Assembly (NCBI GenBank): GCA_964389365.1
Contig: CAYMDO010000001.1
Coordinates: 56,090-120,089, forward strand
DNA: 64,000 nucleotides
Origin: UBA993 sp964389365
Lineage (GTDB): Bacteria; Bacillota; Dethiobacteria; DTU022
Direction: 5' to 3'
The notes below the pieces were generated by a model. It did not search any database. It was not told the DNA's origin and was given only the letters and a program-made list of their open reading frames with translations. The translations under genes and the position numbers were made by a program. How positions within the stretch are numbered: position 1 is the first letter of the stretch; each line of letters opens with the position of its first letter. Below, in pieces: positions 1 through 8,788 of this stretch.

Positions 1-1
1 C

Positions 2-700
2 CGCTACGGCACCGGGCAATCTGTTTGGGACGGCATAATGAGAACAACCAACCTGCTGATTGCAGGGAAAACGGTGGTTGTTTCCGGCTTTGGCTGGTGC
101 GGACGCGGAGTGGCGATGCGGGCAGCAGGCCTGGGCGCCAACGTAGTGATCACCGAAGTTGAACCGATTCACGCCCTCGAAGCTGTTGTAGAAGGATTTC
201 GCGTCATGCCGATGTGCGAAGCTGCCAGGCTGGGCGACATTTTTGTCACTACGACAGGCTGCCGTAATATTATTGCCGGAGAGCATATTGCCCTGCTTAA
301 AGATGGCGCGATATTAAGCAATGCCGGCCATTTTGATGTAGAGATTGACAAAAAAGCTCTGGCCGCTTTGGGCAAGCTTTCCGGTCAACCACGGCAAAAT
401 ATTGACGAGTATGAAATGCCCGATGGCAGGCGTATCTACCTCCTGGGAGAAGGAAGGCTGGTCAACCTGGCTGCAGGTGATGGACACCCGGCAGAAATAA
501 TGGACCTTTCATTCGCCCTGCAGTTTGGGGCAATGCTTTACCTGTTGCGGGAGGGCAATGAACTGCCTAAATCGGTGATTAAGCTGCCCGATGAATACGA
601 TCAGCAAACGGCACTAATTAAGCTGGCCTCGATGGGAATAAACATTGACAGCTTAAGCTGTGAACAGGAAAAATATTTAAATTGCTGGCGGGTTGAATAG
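2..700 (+). CDS. ahcY: Adenosylhomocysteinase, 3' part (5' end outside window)
   Basis: S-adenosylhomocysteine hydrolase splits SAH into adenosine and homocysteine in the cytosolic methyl cycle. The reading frame is already open at base 2, where codons give RYGTGQSVWDGIMRTTN, the family's substrate/NAD region, so the ATG at 38 is internal and the gene starts upstream of the window. The Rossmann glycine motif GFGWCGRG, the DIFVTTTGC block and the C-terminal ending typical of the family are visible. It ends 3 bases before the convergent comEA gene. The catalytic N-terminal half cannot be seen. Confidence 0.93.
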   Translation, partial: RYGTGQSVWDGIMRTTNLLIAGKTVVVSGFGWCGRGVAMRAAGLGANVVITEVEPIHALEAVVEGFRVMPMCEAARLGDIFVTTTGCRNIIAGEHIALLKDGAILSNAGHFDVEIDKKALAALGKLSGQPRQNIDEYEMPDGRRIYLLGEGRLVNLAAGDGHPAEIMDLSFALQFGAMLYLLREGNELPKSVIKLPDEYDQQTALIKLASMGINIDSLSCEQEKYLNCWRVE

Positions 701-703
701 CAT

Positions 704-1291
704 TCAATAGATCGTCACCAAATCAGCTAAGTTGTTATAGGTTTTTTCACCGATACCGTTTACATCCATCAGTTCCCGGGGATCGGTGAAAAAACCATTT
801 TTATCGCGGTACTCAACGATTTGTTTAGCCCTGATCTCTCCGATACCTGGCAGGGCCATCAATTCTGCTATAGTTGCCTTATTGATATTGATCCTGCTTT
901 CTTGCGGAACATTGGATCCGGGTGATTCCAAGCCCGCAATCCTGGTTCCGACAAAAACCTGTTCACCGTCTATCAGCGGCCGGGCCTGGTTTATGCCTTC
1001 AGAATCTGCTTCCTCAAGCAATCCCCCTCCTGCTTCGAGCAGCTCGTAAACCCGTGATCCGGCCGGCAGATGGTAAATTCCCGGGCTGGCGATAGCGCCG
1101 ATGAGATGAACGGTGATCAGCTCTGTTACCTGATCACCCATAGTAGATGCGTCGCCGGCCTGCCGGGTAAAGCCGGCCTGCATAGTTCCATATTCAGGAT
1201 TTTTATGCTGCACTGCTTTCCACAAACCTCCGCCAATCAGCAGTAATACCAGCAGACCGATGGTTAATTTTTCCTGAATGTTTTTGTTCAT
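704..1291 (-). CDS. comEA: ComEA-type DNA-uptake / helix-hairpin-helix protein
   Basis: Membrane-anchored DNA receptor of the competence system. The 195 residues show an N-terminal membrane helix (about 8-25), a SLBB domain (about 60-115, VHLIGAIASPGIYHLP) and a C-terminal pair of helix-hairpin-helix motifs beginning NINKATIAELMALPGIG and ending in DVNGIGEKTY. This matches the ComEA domain order. The usual comEB/comEC partners are not in the window, so uptake function is inferred from family only. It converges on ahcY. Confidence 0.9.
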   Translation of the reverse strand: MNKNIQEKLTIGLLVLLLIGGGLWKAVQHKNPEYGTMQAGFTRQAGDASTMGDQVTELITVHLIGAIASPGIYHLPAGSRVYELLEAGGGLLEEADSEGINQARPLIDGEQVFVGTRIAGLESPGSNVPQESRININKATIAELMALPGIGEIRAKQIVEYRDKNGFFTDPRELMDVNGIGEKTYNNLADLVTIY

Positions 1292-1379
1292 TCTCTGCAG
1301 CCTTCCGGTGTTGAATTTAGAAAGTGTTTACAAGGCAGCCAAACAATTCGCCTTCGCAGATAATTTTCCCTGCAAGAAT

Positions 1380-1413
1380 AAGAAACCGGCGCTTTTTTTG
1401 ACGCCGGTTTCTT
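1380..1413 (-). terminator. Intrinsic terminator after the Asp23-family gene
   Basis: A perfect 12-bp stem (arms 1380-1391 and 1402-1413, GAAACCGGCG / CGCCGGTTTC core) lies about 30 bases beyond the stop of the 1440-1886 gene. On the minus strand it is followed by a U-rich but interrupted tail (TTATTCTTG). Confidence 0.7.
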
Positions 1414-1439
1414 TGGGATAATGAGTAAAAACAGTACTT

Positions 1440-1886
1440 TTAATCCTGCTTCTCTTTTTCAGGTTCTTCCTCCGTTTCTCCCTCGGCGCTCGGCACGTTG
1501 ATACCCTGAACATTAATATTGATAGTCTCCACAGTTAAACCGGTAGTTTTTTCAACGCTGGCGCGGACCTCTTTTTTTAGTTTGTTCGTAGCATCCACGA
1601 TGGATGTTCCGTATTCAGCAATAACATTCATATCTATAACGACCTTATCTTCATTCACTTGAACCTTGATTCCCCTGGTTAAATCGCGGCGCCCAAGTTT
1701 CTCGGCGATACCTCCAACCAGTCCGCCGCTCATACCGGCAATGCCCGGAACCTCGCTTGATACAAGACTTACTATCACACCAATTACTTCTGAAGAAATT
1801 CGAATGCTGTCGCCTTCTTTTGCGGGATCATTCTTTAAAACAACATCCACTGGCTCTATTGCTTTTCCCTTTTCGTTTTTATCCAC
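1440..1886 (-). CDS. Asp23/YloU-family envelope stress protein
   Basis: Small soluble protein of the Asp23/Gls24 (DUF322) family, which in other Firmicutes is membrane-associated and linked to cell-envelope homeostasis. The domain spans about residues 25-130, with ISSEVIGVIVSLVSSEVPGI and the VNVIAEYG-type strand; the tail is strongly acidic (EEEPEKEKQD). Start is GTG, chosen because AAGGAGGT stands 6 bases upstream. It has its own sigma-A promoter and terminator, so it is probably monocistronic. The exact role is not predictable from sequence. Confidence 0.88.
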   Translation of the reverse strand: MDKNEKGKAIEPVDVVLKNDPAKEGDSIRISSEVIGVIVSLVSSEVPGIAGMSGGLVGGIAEKLGRRDLTRGIKVQVNEDKVVIDMNVIAEYGTSIVDATNKLKKEVRASVEKTTGLTVETININVQGINVPSAEGETEEEPEKEKQD

Positions 1887-1987
1887 GATCTTACCTCCTT
1901 GTACAATATTTTTAGAAATCGTAACCGGACATGGATTTTACCGGAAAATACTGACTAAATGTATATTTTTAATCGAATATTTACTAC

Positions 1988-2016
1988 ATTATATTATCTT
2001 AATATAGCACTGTCAA
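1988..2016 (-). promoter_or_regulatory. Sigma-A promoter of the Asp23-family gene
   Basis: On the minus strand TTGACA (2011-2016), 17 bases, then TATAAT (1988-1993): both hexamers match consensus with ideal spacing. The start codon is about 100 bases downstream. A diverged copy of the same block lies at 3505-3532. Confidence 0.8.
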
Positions 2017-2019
2017 GAG
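1992..2019 (+). repeat. Left copy of imperfect 28-bp direct repeat flanking the IS remnant
   Basis: Matches 3505-3532 at 24 of 28 positions, with the last 11 bases (ACTGTCAAGAG) identical. It overlaps the promoter of the Asp23-family gene. The two copies bracket the dead transposase. Confidence 0.6.
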
Positions 2020-2123
2020 AAGTGAAAACGGTAAAGCGCGCCAACGCGCAGCTGGCTTACAGAATGGTCGGCTTAATGCAGAAAGCTGTTTCTCGTGCAG
2101 GCGTTAGCTTGACAGCATAAATC

Positions 2124-3400
2124 ATGACGGAAGAAGAAAAAGAAAAGAAGGAACTCACGTTGAAGCTAAATCTGGATGAAGAGCTTGAGCCGGGCGCAGA
2201 TGAACGGAAAAACTTCGGCTACGCTGCAATTTTGAAAGTGTTCCACAAGTTGGAGCTTGATCATTTTTTAACAACAAGGCGAGGAATGAGGCTTATAAGT
2301 TTAATACGAAATCGATTATGCTTTTATTGGTGGTCTCCGGGCTTCTTGCCCCGGGCTCGAAGGGCAAGGCTTATCAGGATAGACACCGTTACTTTGAGCG
2401 CTTTAATTTTTCGGTTACCGATCTCTACCGCGCTCTTTCACATTTTGCGGCAATCGCTAAAGATTGCCAGCGTCATATCCACGAGCATGTTGTTCAAAAA
2501 TACGGCAGTAATGTTAAGACTATCTATTACGGTGTGACTAACTTTTACTTTGAGATTGATCAGGCTGTTGAACTGCGTAAATATGGCCGCTTAAAAGAAC
2601 ATCGCCATAATCCATTGGTACAGATGGGACTGGCCATGGATGCTGACGGGGTTCCTTTGTGTTATGAAATCTTTCCGGGAAATAAGCTTGACAAAGAGAC
2701 CTTTCGCTCTGTAATTGGCGGGGTGCGTAAGAACTATGATACCGGTAGGATAGTGGTGGTTGCCGATATGGAGGTAATCACTGGTGATAATATCTATTAT
2801 CTTACCGGTGGCAAGAACAGAAACGGCTTAGTAGCCAACCTTCAGCAGTACAGCCGAACCACTTCTTACGGGGAGGCTAAGTACGTTAAAAACTTAGTGT
2901 TTGACAAAAAGACCGGTGAAATCCTTAATGCAAAGGCAGAGCCCTGTTTTGATTATGAGAAGCTTGAACAAGAACAGCTCTATGACGGTTATTATGCGAT
3001 TGTCACCAGTGAGCTTGAGATGTCGGAACAGCAGATTATTGATACTTACCGCGGCCTGTGGGAGATCGAGGAAACTTTCAAGATCACCGAAGGTGCTCTT
3101 GAAGCGCGGCCTGTTTTCCTCTCCCGCGAGGAGCGGATTAGCGCGCACTTTCTTTCCTGCTTCATAGCACTTGTGATCATCTGGCTTATTCAAAAGCTAA
3201 CCTACAGGCGCTATTCTGCAGAAAAGATCGTTGAAGCTTTAAGCAAAATTGCCTGCTCCAATGAGCAGGACAACCTTTATCTTTTTGATTATAGAAGTGA
3301 AATTTCTGATGCCATCGGCAAGGCCCTGGGGATCGATTTCACTCGCAGAAGGATGCAGTTAGGTGAGGTGAAAAATATTTTGGCAAAAGCTAAAAAATGA
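2124..3400 (+). pseudogene. IS1634-type transposase, broken (5'-truncated, frameshifted, catalytic Asp lost)
   Basis: Two overlapping frames together encode the DDE transposase of the IS1634 (IS4-like) group. Frame 1 gives the EELEPGADERKNFGYAA block up to about 2270. Frame 3 then continues with NNKARNEAYKFNTKSIM and on to the normal C-terminus. About 60 N-terminal residues expected for the family are missing. The first catalytic motif reads YYGVTNFYFE where the family has YYDVTN, so the first Asp is Gly (codon 2531-2533). The second Asp (VVVADM) and the Glu (YRGLWEIEETF) remain. No terminal inverted repeats could be identified by eye. The element is almost certainly inactive. Confidence 0.85.
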
Positions 3401-3435
3401 GTCTGTTCCCTACATATTTATGATAAATCATAAAA

Positions 3436-3476
3436 GCCGCAAACCCTTTATCCATAGGGGTTACGGCCTTGTTTTT
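3436..3476 (+). terminator. Hairpin with T-run after the transposase remnant
   Basis: GCCGcAAaCCC pairs with GGGgTTaCGGC across a 10-base loop, with two mismatches, and is followed by TTGTTTTT. It sits 36 bases after the transposase stop. Confidence 0.5.
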
Positions 3477-3504
3477 GCTCAATTTTCCGTCAAAGTCAGG
3501 ATAA

Positions 3505-3532
3505 TATAATCTAAATATAATACTGTCAAGAG
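3505..3532 (+). repeat. Right copy of imperfect 28-bp direct repeat flanking the IS remnant
   Basis: Partner of 1992-2019 (24/28 identity). On the minus strand it still contains TTGACA-N17-TATTAT, a promoter-like block pointing back into the IS remnant. Confidence 0.6.
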
Positions 3533-3589
3533 GTGGTTTTGGAAGCACTGCAAAACAAAAACAAATAAATCTTCACTTTCAAATAATGT

Positions 3590-3622
3590 TATAATTAGCC
3601 AGGCTTTTGTCAATACTGACAA
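3590..3622 (+). promoter_or_regulatory. Candidate promoter element and palindromic operator of the first sigma-54 regulator gene
   Basis: A TATAAT hexamer at 3590-3595 (with a poor -35) is followed at 3607-3622 by the palindrome TTGTCA-ATAC-TGACAA (6-bp arms, 4-base spacer). A site of the same form, TGTCA-ACCC-TGACA, lies between the divergent genes at 6991-7004. This suggests the regulator binds both, and that here it would repress its own transcription from a position downstream of the -10. Inferred, not shown. Confidence 0.5.
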
Positions 3623-3660
3623 TTGAAAATTTCTTTATTCGAAGAAAGGGATGACCCCCT

Positions 3661-5448
3661 TTGACTAGGTTGATCCTGATTAAAGACTCAGTGCAACAGG
3701 TTGCTGAAGCAGTTACCGCTGCCCTGCAAATTGAAACTGAAATCATTGACAACAGCTTAACGATTGTGGCCGGCACCGGCCGCTATAAGAAAAAAATAGG
3801 CCTCCAGGAAGAGGACGGGGATCTTGATTCGGGTTTCATCTATGGACAGCTTTTAAAAAGCGGGGAGCCCTACATCAATGATAATCCCAGTCCGGACCCT
3901 CCTTACGGGGCCAGGGAGAACGAACAGGCGGAAATATGCTGTCCGATCAATCTAGACGGTGATATTATTGGCCTTATTGCCTTGGTTGCCTTTAATCAGA
4001 AGCAAAAAAGAAAACTGCTTTCCAAAAGAGAAAACAATCTTTCCTTTTTATCACGCATGGCTTTTCTGATTGCTTCGAAAGTGGCCCAGGTTGAAATTGC
4101 CAACGAAATGAGCATGATAGTTGAAAATATTCGCGAAGGAATCCTGCTTACTAACAATTGCGGCCTAATCACCAGTTGTAATTCGGCAGCAGAAAGAATC
4201 CTATCCGTAAGCAAGGACGACCTGATCGGAACCTCAATTTCCGATTTATGGGGTGATATCCCAATTGACGAAGTCCTGTTCAGGAAGATCCGCTATGAAG
4301 ATCTTGAGACAATTTATATGGATACCGATAAACACCAGAGGCATCTCATCATCAGTGCGGACCCGATCCTTATTGATGACCCGAAAGATAAAACCAACAG
4401 CAAAATCTGCACCGGGGCATTGGTAACTTTTAGAGGATTTCAGGAAATGAAGAAAAAAATCTACAATATGACCGACAAGCAGCGTGCAGTAAGATTTACT
4501 GACATACTGGGCAATAGCCCTCAAATTCGTGAAAGCATTGAACGCTCAATGATGATCGCTGAAACAAATTCGACAATTTTGATTACCGGCGAAAGCGGTA
4601 CAGGTAAAGAACTTTTTGCCAGGGCCATTCATTTTAACAGTCAGCGCAAGGCAGAACCTTTTATCACAGTCAACTGCGGGGCTATTCCGGAAACTCTTTT
4701 GGAAACTGAATTATTTGGCTATGACAGCGGAGCTTTTACCGGTGCTCAAAAAGGGGGTAAGGCCGGTAAGTTTGAGATCGCCCACAAAGGGACTATCTTC
4801 TTAGATGAGATTGGCGATTTGCCTCTTCATCTCCAGGTTAAGTTGCTTCACGTTTTACAGCGCCGTGAAGTGGAAAGGGTTGGCAGCAACCAAGTTATAT
4901 CTGTCAATGTCCGGGTTCTTGCCGCTACTAATCATAATCTAAGTCAAATGGTAGAAGACGGTGAGTTTCGCGAAGATTTATACTACAGATTATGTGTCAT
5001 CCCACTGCATATTCCCTCTTTACGAGAAAGAAAAGAAGATCTAGAAACCCTGCTCTTTTATTTTCTTGATAAATTTAACCGCATCCTTGGTAAAAATATT
5101 AAAGGCTTTGAAGCAGACGCTCTTGCTGTATTTAAAGCCTATGACTGGCCGGGAAATGTCCGCGAGCTTGAAAATGCCATGGAGTATGCGGCAAGCTTTG
5201 AAAGAGGGGCAAGAATTAGTATATCCAGTATTCAACCACGTATTCAGCAAGTTAATAAGCCCGAAAGATCTGCATCTTTACCGCTCAGGAGCGGTTTAAA
5301 TCATATGGAGAAGGAAGTTATCCTGCAACAGCTAAAACAAACAGGCTTTTCCACTGCGGGGAAGAGGACGGCGGCCATAAATCTTGGCATTAGCGAATCA
5401 ACCCTCTACAGGCGCATCCGGAATCTTGGTATAAAACCGGATAGTTAA
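3661..5448 (+). CDS. Sigma-54-dependent transcriptional activator (GAF-PAS-AAA+-Fis)
   Basis: Enhancer-binding protein that remodels RNA polymerase-sigma-54 by ATP hydrolysis. The 595 residues show a GAF-like N-terminal sensor (about 1-130), a PAS domain (about 145-255), and an AAA+ core with Walker A GESGTGKE at 310-317, the sigma-54 contact loop GAFTGA at 357-362 and Walker B IFLDEIGD. A Fis-type HTH (ISESTLYRRIRNLGI) lies at the end. No response-regulator domain is present, so the signal is probably a small molecule. TTG start: there is no in-frame ATG nearby and AAAGGG lies upstream. The next two transcription units carry -24/-12 promoters and are its likely targets. Confidence 0.9.
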   Translation: MTRLILIKDSVQQVAEAVTAALQIETEIIDNSLTIVAGTGRYKKKIGLQEEDGDLDSGFIYGQLLKSGEPYINDNPSPDPPYGARENEQAEICCPINLDGDIIGLIALVAFNQKQKRKLLSKRENNLSFLSRMAFLIASKVAQVEIANEMSMIVENIREGILLTNNCGLITSCNSAAERILSVSKDDLIGTSISDLWGDIPIDEVLFRKIRYEDLETIYMDTDKHQRHLIISADPILIDDPKDKTNSKICTGALVTFRGFQEMKKKIYNMTDKQRAVRFTDILGNSPQIRESIERSMMIAETNSTILITGESGTGKELFARAIHFNSQRKAEPFITVNCGAIPETLLETELFGYDSGAFTGAQKGGKAGKFEIAHKGTIFLDEIGDLPLHLQVKLLHVLQRREVERVGSNQVISVNVRVLAATNHNLSQMVEDGEFREDLYYRLCVIPLHIPSLRERKEDLETLLFYFLDKFNRILGKNIKGFEADALAVFKAYDWPGNVRELENAMEYAASFERGARISISSIQPRIQQVNKPERSASLPLRSGLNHMEKEVILQQLKQTGFSTAGKRTAAINLGISESTLYRRIRNLGIKPDS

Positions 5449-5478
5449 TATCAGGTTTCTACAATAATTAAAATTAAA

Positions 5479-5520
5479 CGGCCGTCCTGCAAAAAATAAG
5501 CAGTAACGACCGCATTTTTT
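5479..5520. terminator. Bidirectional terminator between the regulator and the aminotransferase
   Basis: Stem CGGcCGTcCTGC / GCAGtaACGaCCG with loop AAAAAATAA. It is followed by ATTTTTT on the plus strand and by TTTAATTTTAATT on the minus strand. It serves the convergent 3661-5448 and 5519-6865 genes; the aminotransferase stop codon overlaps its right edge. Confidence 0.75.
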
Positions 5521-6865
5521 ATCCGACCAGGTTGCAAACGATCTCCCGAAAAACTGCCGTGTGCTGATCTATATCCTCATTGCTGGTTTGTGGCGAAATA
5601 AGTGCCATGTTATGAAATGGAGTCATCAGGATGCCCCTGTTCAAAGCTGCAAGGTGCATGTAGCGGTCCAACTCCGTATCAATCGCTGCTGCAGCCTCAT
5701 GGCCATTACGCGCCGGCTCCCGCCTGAACCAGTATTCAGAACGACAACCGAGATTTGTTACATTCCAGGGCAGATCAAATTCCCTGATCACATCATTAAT
5801 ACCCTCGACAAAGCGATCAGCCAGGGGAATCGTGATGTCATATGCTGCCTGGGTTAATACTCTTTCTAAAGTTACACGTATGGCAGCTACCGAGAGGGCA
5901 TTTCCGGCCAAAGTTCCACCAATTCCGCCGGTATCACAATCCTCTATTTCAATTGAATTCTGGACCATATCGGCCACAGTTTCCGAAAAACCATAAACCG
6001 CCGCCGGAATTCCTGAAGCGATCGGCTTACCAATGGTCAGGATATCTGGTTCCAAATTTTCCAGGGCTGTATACCCGCCAGGGCCGGCACAGATAGTGTG
6101 GGTTTCATCGATGATCAGGAGTGTGCCGGTTTTCCTGGTCAGTTCACGTAGAGCCAGGTGATAACCCGGATCAGGATGGATAATGCCGATATTAGTCATC
6201 ACCGGTTCAGCCAGCACGCAGGCAACATCTTCTTCAGCCAGCGCTTTCTCCAGGGCCGAAAGATCATTGAACTCAATTACTCTAGTGGTCATTGCAGGAT
6301 CCACCGGTGGGCCAAGGTTACCCTGTCTTGCTTTTATCTTACTGTCAGGGTAAAGGGTTATAAAACTTTCGTCAACCGACCCGTGATAGCAGTAGTTGTA
6401 AACTAAAATTTTACCTCGGCCTGTGATATGCCTGGCCAGCCTAATTGAAAACCGGTTAGCATCGGTTGCAGTCAGGGCAAACTGCCAGTAGGGGAGTCCG
6501 AAGCGTCGCTGCAATTCAGCACCAACATAGATTGAGTCTTCCGTTGGCAGCATTAGGGTTGTGCCGTTCGCAATTCGCCTGGTGATTGCTTCAAGAACGG
6601 CATCCGGTGCATGACCGGTCATAGCGCCCGTATCGCCAAGGCAAAGATCCAGGTAACGATGACCATCTACATCAGTAAAATGCGCACCCTTTGCCCAATC
6701 AACAAATATCGGGTAATCCCCGGCCCATTTAACCATCCAGTTCATCGGCACTCCGCCAAGAAGATTGACCTTGGCTTTTTCAAATAACTCCTGAGATCGG
6801 GGATGATTTTTAACAAACATTTTTCGTTCTCGGTTTAACAACTCGGGGAGTCTTTTCCCGTACAT
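5519..6865 (-). CDS. Class III pyridoxal-phosphate aminotransferase
   Basis: PLP-dependent transaminase of fold type I, class III, close in layout to glutamate-1-semialdehyde aminomutase / omega-amino acid transaminases. The 448 residues include the Asp-containing cofactor motif IIDETHT (about 251-257) and the Schiff-base lysine K280 in LTIGKPIASG. The substrate is not readable from sequence. No hem genes are nearby, which argues against a haem role, whereas a sigma-54 promoter and a divergent NhaC-type carrier suggest use of an amino compound as a growth substrate. Start ATG at 6865 has only a weak AAGGG upstream; an internal ATG at residue 17 is possible. Confidence 0.85.
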   Translation of the reverse strand: MYGKRLPELLNRERKMFVKNHPRSQELFEKAKVNLLGGVPMNWMVKWAGDYPIFVDWAKGAHFTDVDGHRYLDLCLGDTGAMTGHAPDAVLEAITRRIANGTTLMLPTEDSIYVGAELQRRFGLPYWQFALTATDANRFSIRLARHITGRGKILVYNYCYHGSVDESFITLYPDSKIKARQGNLGPPVDPAMTTRVIEFNDLSALEKALAEEDVACVLAEPVMTNIGIIHPDPGYHLALRELTRKTGTLLIIDETHTICAGPGGYTALENLEPDILTIGKPIASGIPAAVYGFSETVADMVQNSIEIEDCDTGGIGGTLAGNALSVAAIRVTLERVLTQAAYDITIPLADRFVEGINDVIREFDLPWNVTNLGCRSEYWFRREPARNGHEAAAAIDTELDRYMHLAALNRGILMTPFHNMALISPQTSNEDIDQHTAVFREIVCNLVG

Positions 6866-6914
6866 AATCTAAAGAATCACACCCTTCGAAAATATTTTTT
6901 CTGGCAGATAATAG

Positions 6915-6930
6915 CGCAATAGTTATGCCA
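6915..6930 (-). promoter_or_regulatory. Sigma-54 (-24/-12) promoter of the aminotransferase
   Basis: Minus strand reads TGGCAT-AACTA-TTGCG: GG and GC are separated by exactly 10 bases, as in the consensus TGGCAC-N5-TTGCA. The predicted start is near 6903, leaving a leader of about 38 bases. Confidence 0.75.
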
Positions 6931-6990
6931 ACGATGAACAGGGCAATATTTGCATTATCAGAAGAAAAAAGGCATTAAACCAGTGTTCTA

Positions 6991-7033
6991 TGTCAACCCT
7001 GACAAATATCACTTCACAATTGACTGTTAGTCA
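6991..7033. promoter_or_regulatory. Candidate enhancer (UAS) sites between divergent sigma-54 promoters
   Basis: TGTCA-ACCC-TGACA (6991-7004) has the same arms and spacer length as the site before the regulator gene (3607-3622). A second inverted repeat, TGACT-GTT-AGTCA, lies at 7021-7033. Both fall between the two sigma-54 promoters, about 60-100 bases from the left one and 140-185 from the right one, suitable for a shared activator. Confidence 0.5.
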
Positions 7034-7174
7034 GCCAATTCAAACCGCATGAAAAGCAGGTTACACATAATAAAAAAAGCAGATGGTTTTACAGGACCTT
7101 TTATAACCGCCCTTACCGACAAAACCTGCAACTTTTTTAATTAATTCAGCGCATTAAGTCCTTAATAATTAGAA

Positions 7175-7190
7175 CGGCATGATAATTGCA
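7175..7190 (+). promoter_or_regulatory. Sigma-54 (-24/-12) promoter of the NhaC-family gene
   Basis: CGGCAT-GATAA-TTGCA: the invariant GG and GC are 10 bases apart and the -12 half is a perfect TTGCA. Predicted transcription start about 7201, followed by AAAGGAGGT and the ATG at 7230. Confidence 0.8.
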
Positions 7191-7229
7191 CAAAAAAATA
7201 ACATTTAGATATTTAAAGGAGGTTTTCTA

Positions 7230-8717
7230 ATGCAGGAACCAAAGCTCCAGACAGAAGCCCCAGGCCGGGGAAACTACAGCACGCACTACAAAACTTACGC
7301 CATTTTAATTTTATTATTCCTGGTCGCCCTCTTTCTAATTCCTAAGGAGAGTGATTCTTACCAAGCACTGAGCCTTATACCCGCCGCTTTTCTCTTAATC
7401 TTTATCTTCTACACAAAACGCATCCTAGAGGCCCTGACAATCGGCGCTTTACTGGGTTATGTCATGAAATATGGCATAGGTTTTTTTGAGCCCTTTAGCT
7501 CTGAACTGCTAAATATTATGATGAATGAGAGCATCGCCTGGCTGATCATTGTTTGCGGCCTGATGGGCAGCATTATTGCCCTGATTGAAAAAAGTGGAGG
7601 AGCCTATGCTTTCGGTGAATGGGTATCGAAGAGGGCAAAGACCAAAAAAAGTACTCTGCTTTGGACCTGGGTTCTCGGGATGGTTATCTTCATCGATGAT
7701 TACCTCAACTGCCTGACCATCGGCTCATCGATGACCAGGGTGACCGATAAACACAAGGTTTCACGTGAATACCTGGCCTATATCGTAGACTCGACAGCCG
7801 CCCCCACCTGTGTGTTGGTACCGGTTTCAACCTGGGCCATCTTTATCGGCATCCTGATGGTTGAGAATGGTCTGGGCTCCGGTGACTCGGGCATTGCCGA
7901 ATTCATTAAAACTATTCCCTTTAACTTCTATGCCTGGTTCGCCGTGATCATTGTTCCCCTGGTAATTCTTGGGGTTATCCCAGTTTTCGGCCCGATGAAG
8001 TCAGCTGAAAGAAGAGCCCAGGAAACCGGTGTTCTTGCCCCTCCGGGCTCGGAAAAAATTGATATGAAAGCCGGGGAAACATTCGAAGTTCCATTAAATC
8101 CAAATGTCTGGTTCTTCTTTCTGCCGATTATCATCCTGGTCGGCGCTACCATCTACTTTGATCTCAGCATGCAAATGGGCGTCCTAGCCACCCTGGCGTT
8201 TATCTTTGTCTATTATTTAATCAGCAAGGTAATCACTCCGCTTGACTATGCCGATATGGTAGTCCTGGGTGTAAAAAATATGTTATTTCCTCTTTCTCTG
8301 GTTGTTCTTGCTTACTGGTTTGCTGCTGCCAGCGAGGAAATCGGTTTTGTCAGTTACATGATCGAAATTGGTGAACGTTTTATGACCCCGGAGTTTTTAC
8401 CGCTGGTTATATTCATCATTTTTGGCATCACTGAATTTATCATGGGCATCAGCTGGGGTATGTATATTGTCGCTCTGCCGATCGTCATCCCGGTAGCTAT
8501 CAGCCTGGGCGTTAACCCCTACCTGGCCGTCGGCGCAGTCTGCTCGGCCGGAATATGGGGTAGCCATATCTGCTTCTATTCCGATGCCACGATTCTAACC
8601 TCTGCCGCTACCGGCTGTGAAAACTTCAGGCACGCCATCACGCAGCTACCTTACGGTTTTATCAGCTTTGTTTTGGCCGCTATAGCCTTTGTAATTGCCG
8701 GTCACCTGCTAATTTAA
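7230..8717 (+). CDS. NhaC-family Na+/H+ antiporter or related ion-coupled carrier
   Basis: Polytopic inner-membrane protein of 495 residues with about a dozen hydrophobic helices. It carries the NhaC-family signatures FIDDYLNCLTIGSSM (about 150-165) and VDSTAAPTCVLVPVSTWA (about 188-205). Members exchange Na+ for H+, and some exchange organic acids or amino acids instead. Co-regulation with a transaminase through paired sigma-54 promoters raises the possibility that this one carries the transaminase substrate or product. RBS AAAGGAGGT is excellent. It is a single-gene unit ending in a GC-rich terminator. Confidence 0.88.
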   Translation: MQEPKLQTEAPGRGNYSTHYKTYAILILLFLVALFLIPKESDSYQALSLIPAAFLLIFIFYTKRILEALTIGALLGYVMKYGIGFFEPFSSELLNIMMNESIAWLIIVCGLMGSIIALIEKSGGAYAFGEWVSKRAKTKKSTLLWTWVLGMVIFIDDYLNCLTIGSSMTRVTDKHKVSREYLAYIVDSTAAPTCVLVPVSTWAIFIGILMVENGLGSGDSGIAEFIKTIPFNFYAWFAVIIVPLVILGVIPVFGPMKSAERRAQETGVLAPPGSEKIDMKAGETFEVPLNPNVWFFFLPIIILVGATIYFDLSMQMGVLATLAFIFVYYLISKVITPLDYADMVVLGVKNMLFPLSLVVLAYWFAAASEEIGFVSYMIEIGERFMTPEFLPLVIFIIFGITEFIMGISWGMYIVALPIVIPVAISLGVNPYLAVGAVCSAGIWGSHICFYSDATILTSAATGCENFRHAITQLPYGFISFVLAAIAFVIAGHLLI

Positions 8718-8749
8718 AGGGCTTAAATTGCCGTTTTCCATCTTAAATA

Positions 8750-8788
8750 GAGCCGGGCTTTATTATATATACTATTCCAGCCCGGCTC
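8750..8788. terminator. Perfect 10-bp hairpin after the NhaC-family gene
   Basis: GAGCCGGGCT (8750-8759) pairs with AGCCCGGCTC (8779-8788). The tail is pyrimidine-rich rather than a clean T-run. It overlaps the end of the radical-SAM remnant on the other strand. Confidence 0.6.

Noticed and set aside
2264..2270. Slippery heptamer T TTT TTA in the correct phase for a programmed -1 frameshift joining the two transposase frames
   Set aside because: The heptamer is canonical, but the element also lacks its N-terminus and its first catalytic Asp (now Gly). Plain decay by a T-run indel is more likely than programmed recoding.
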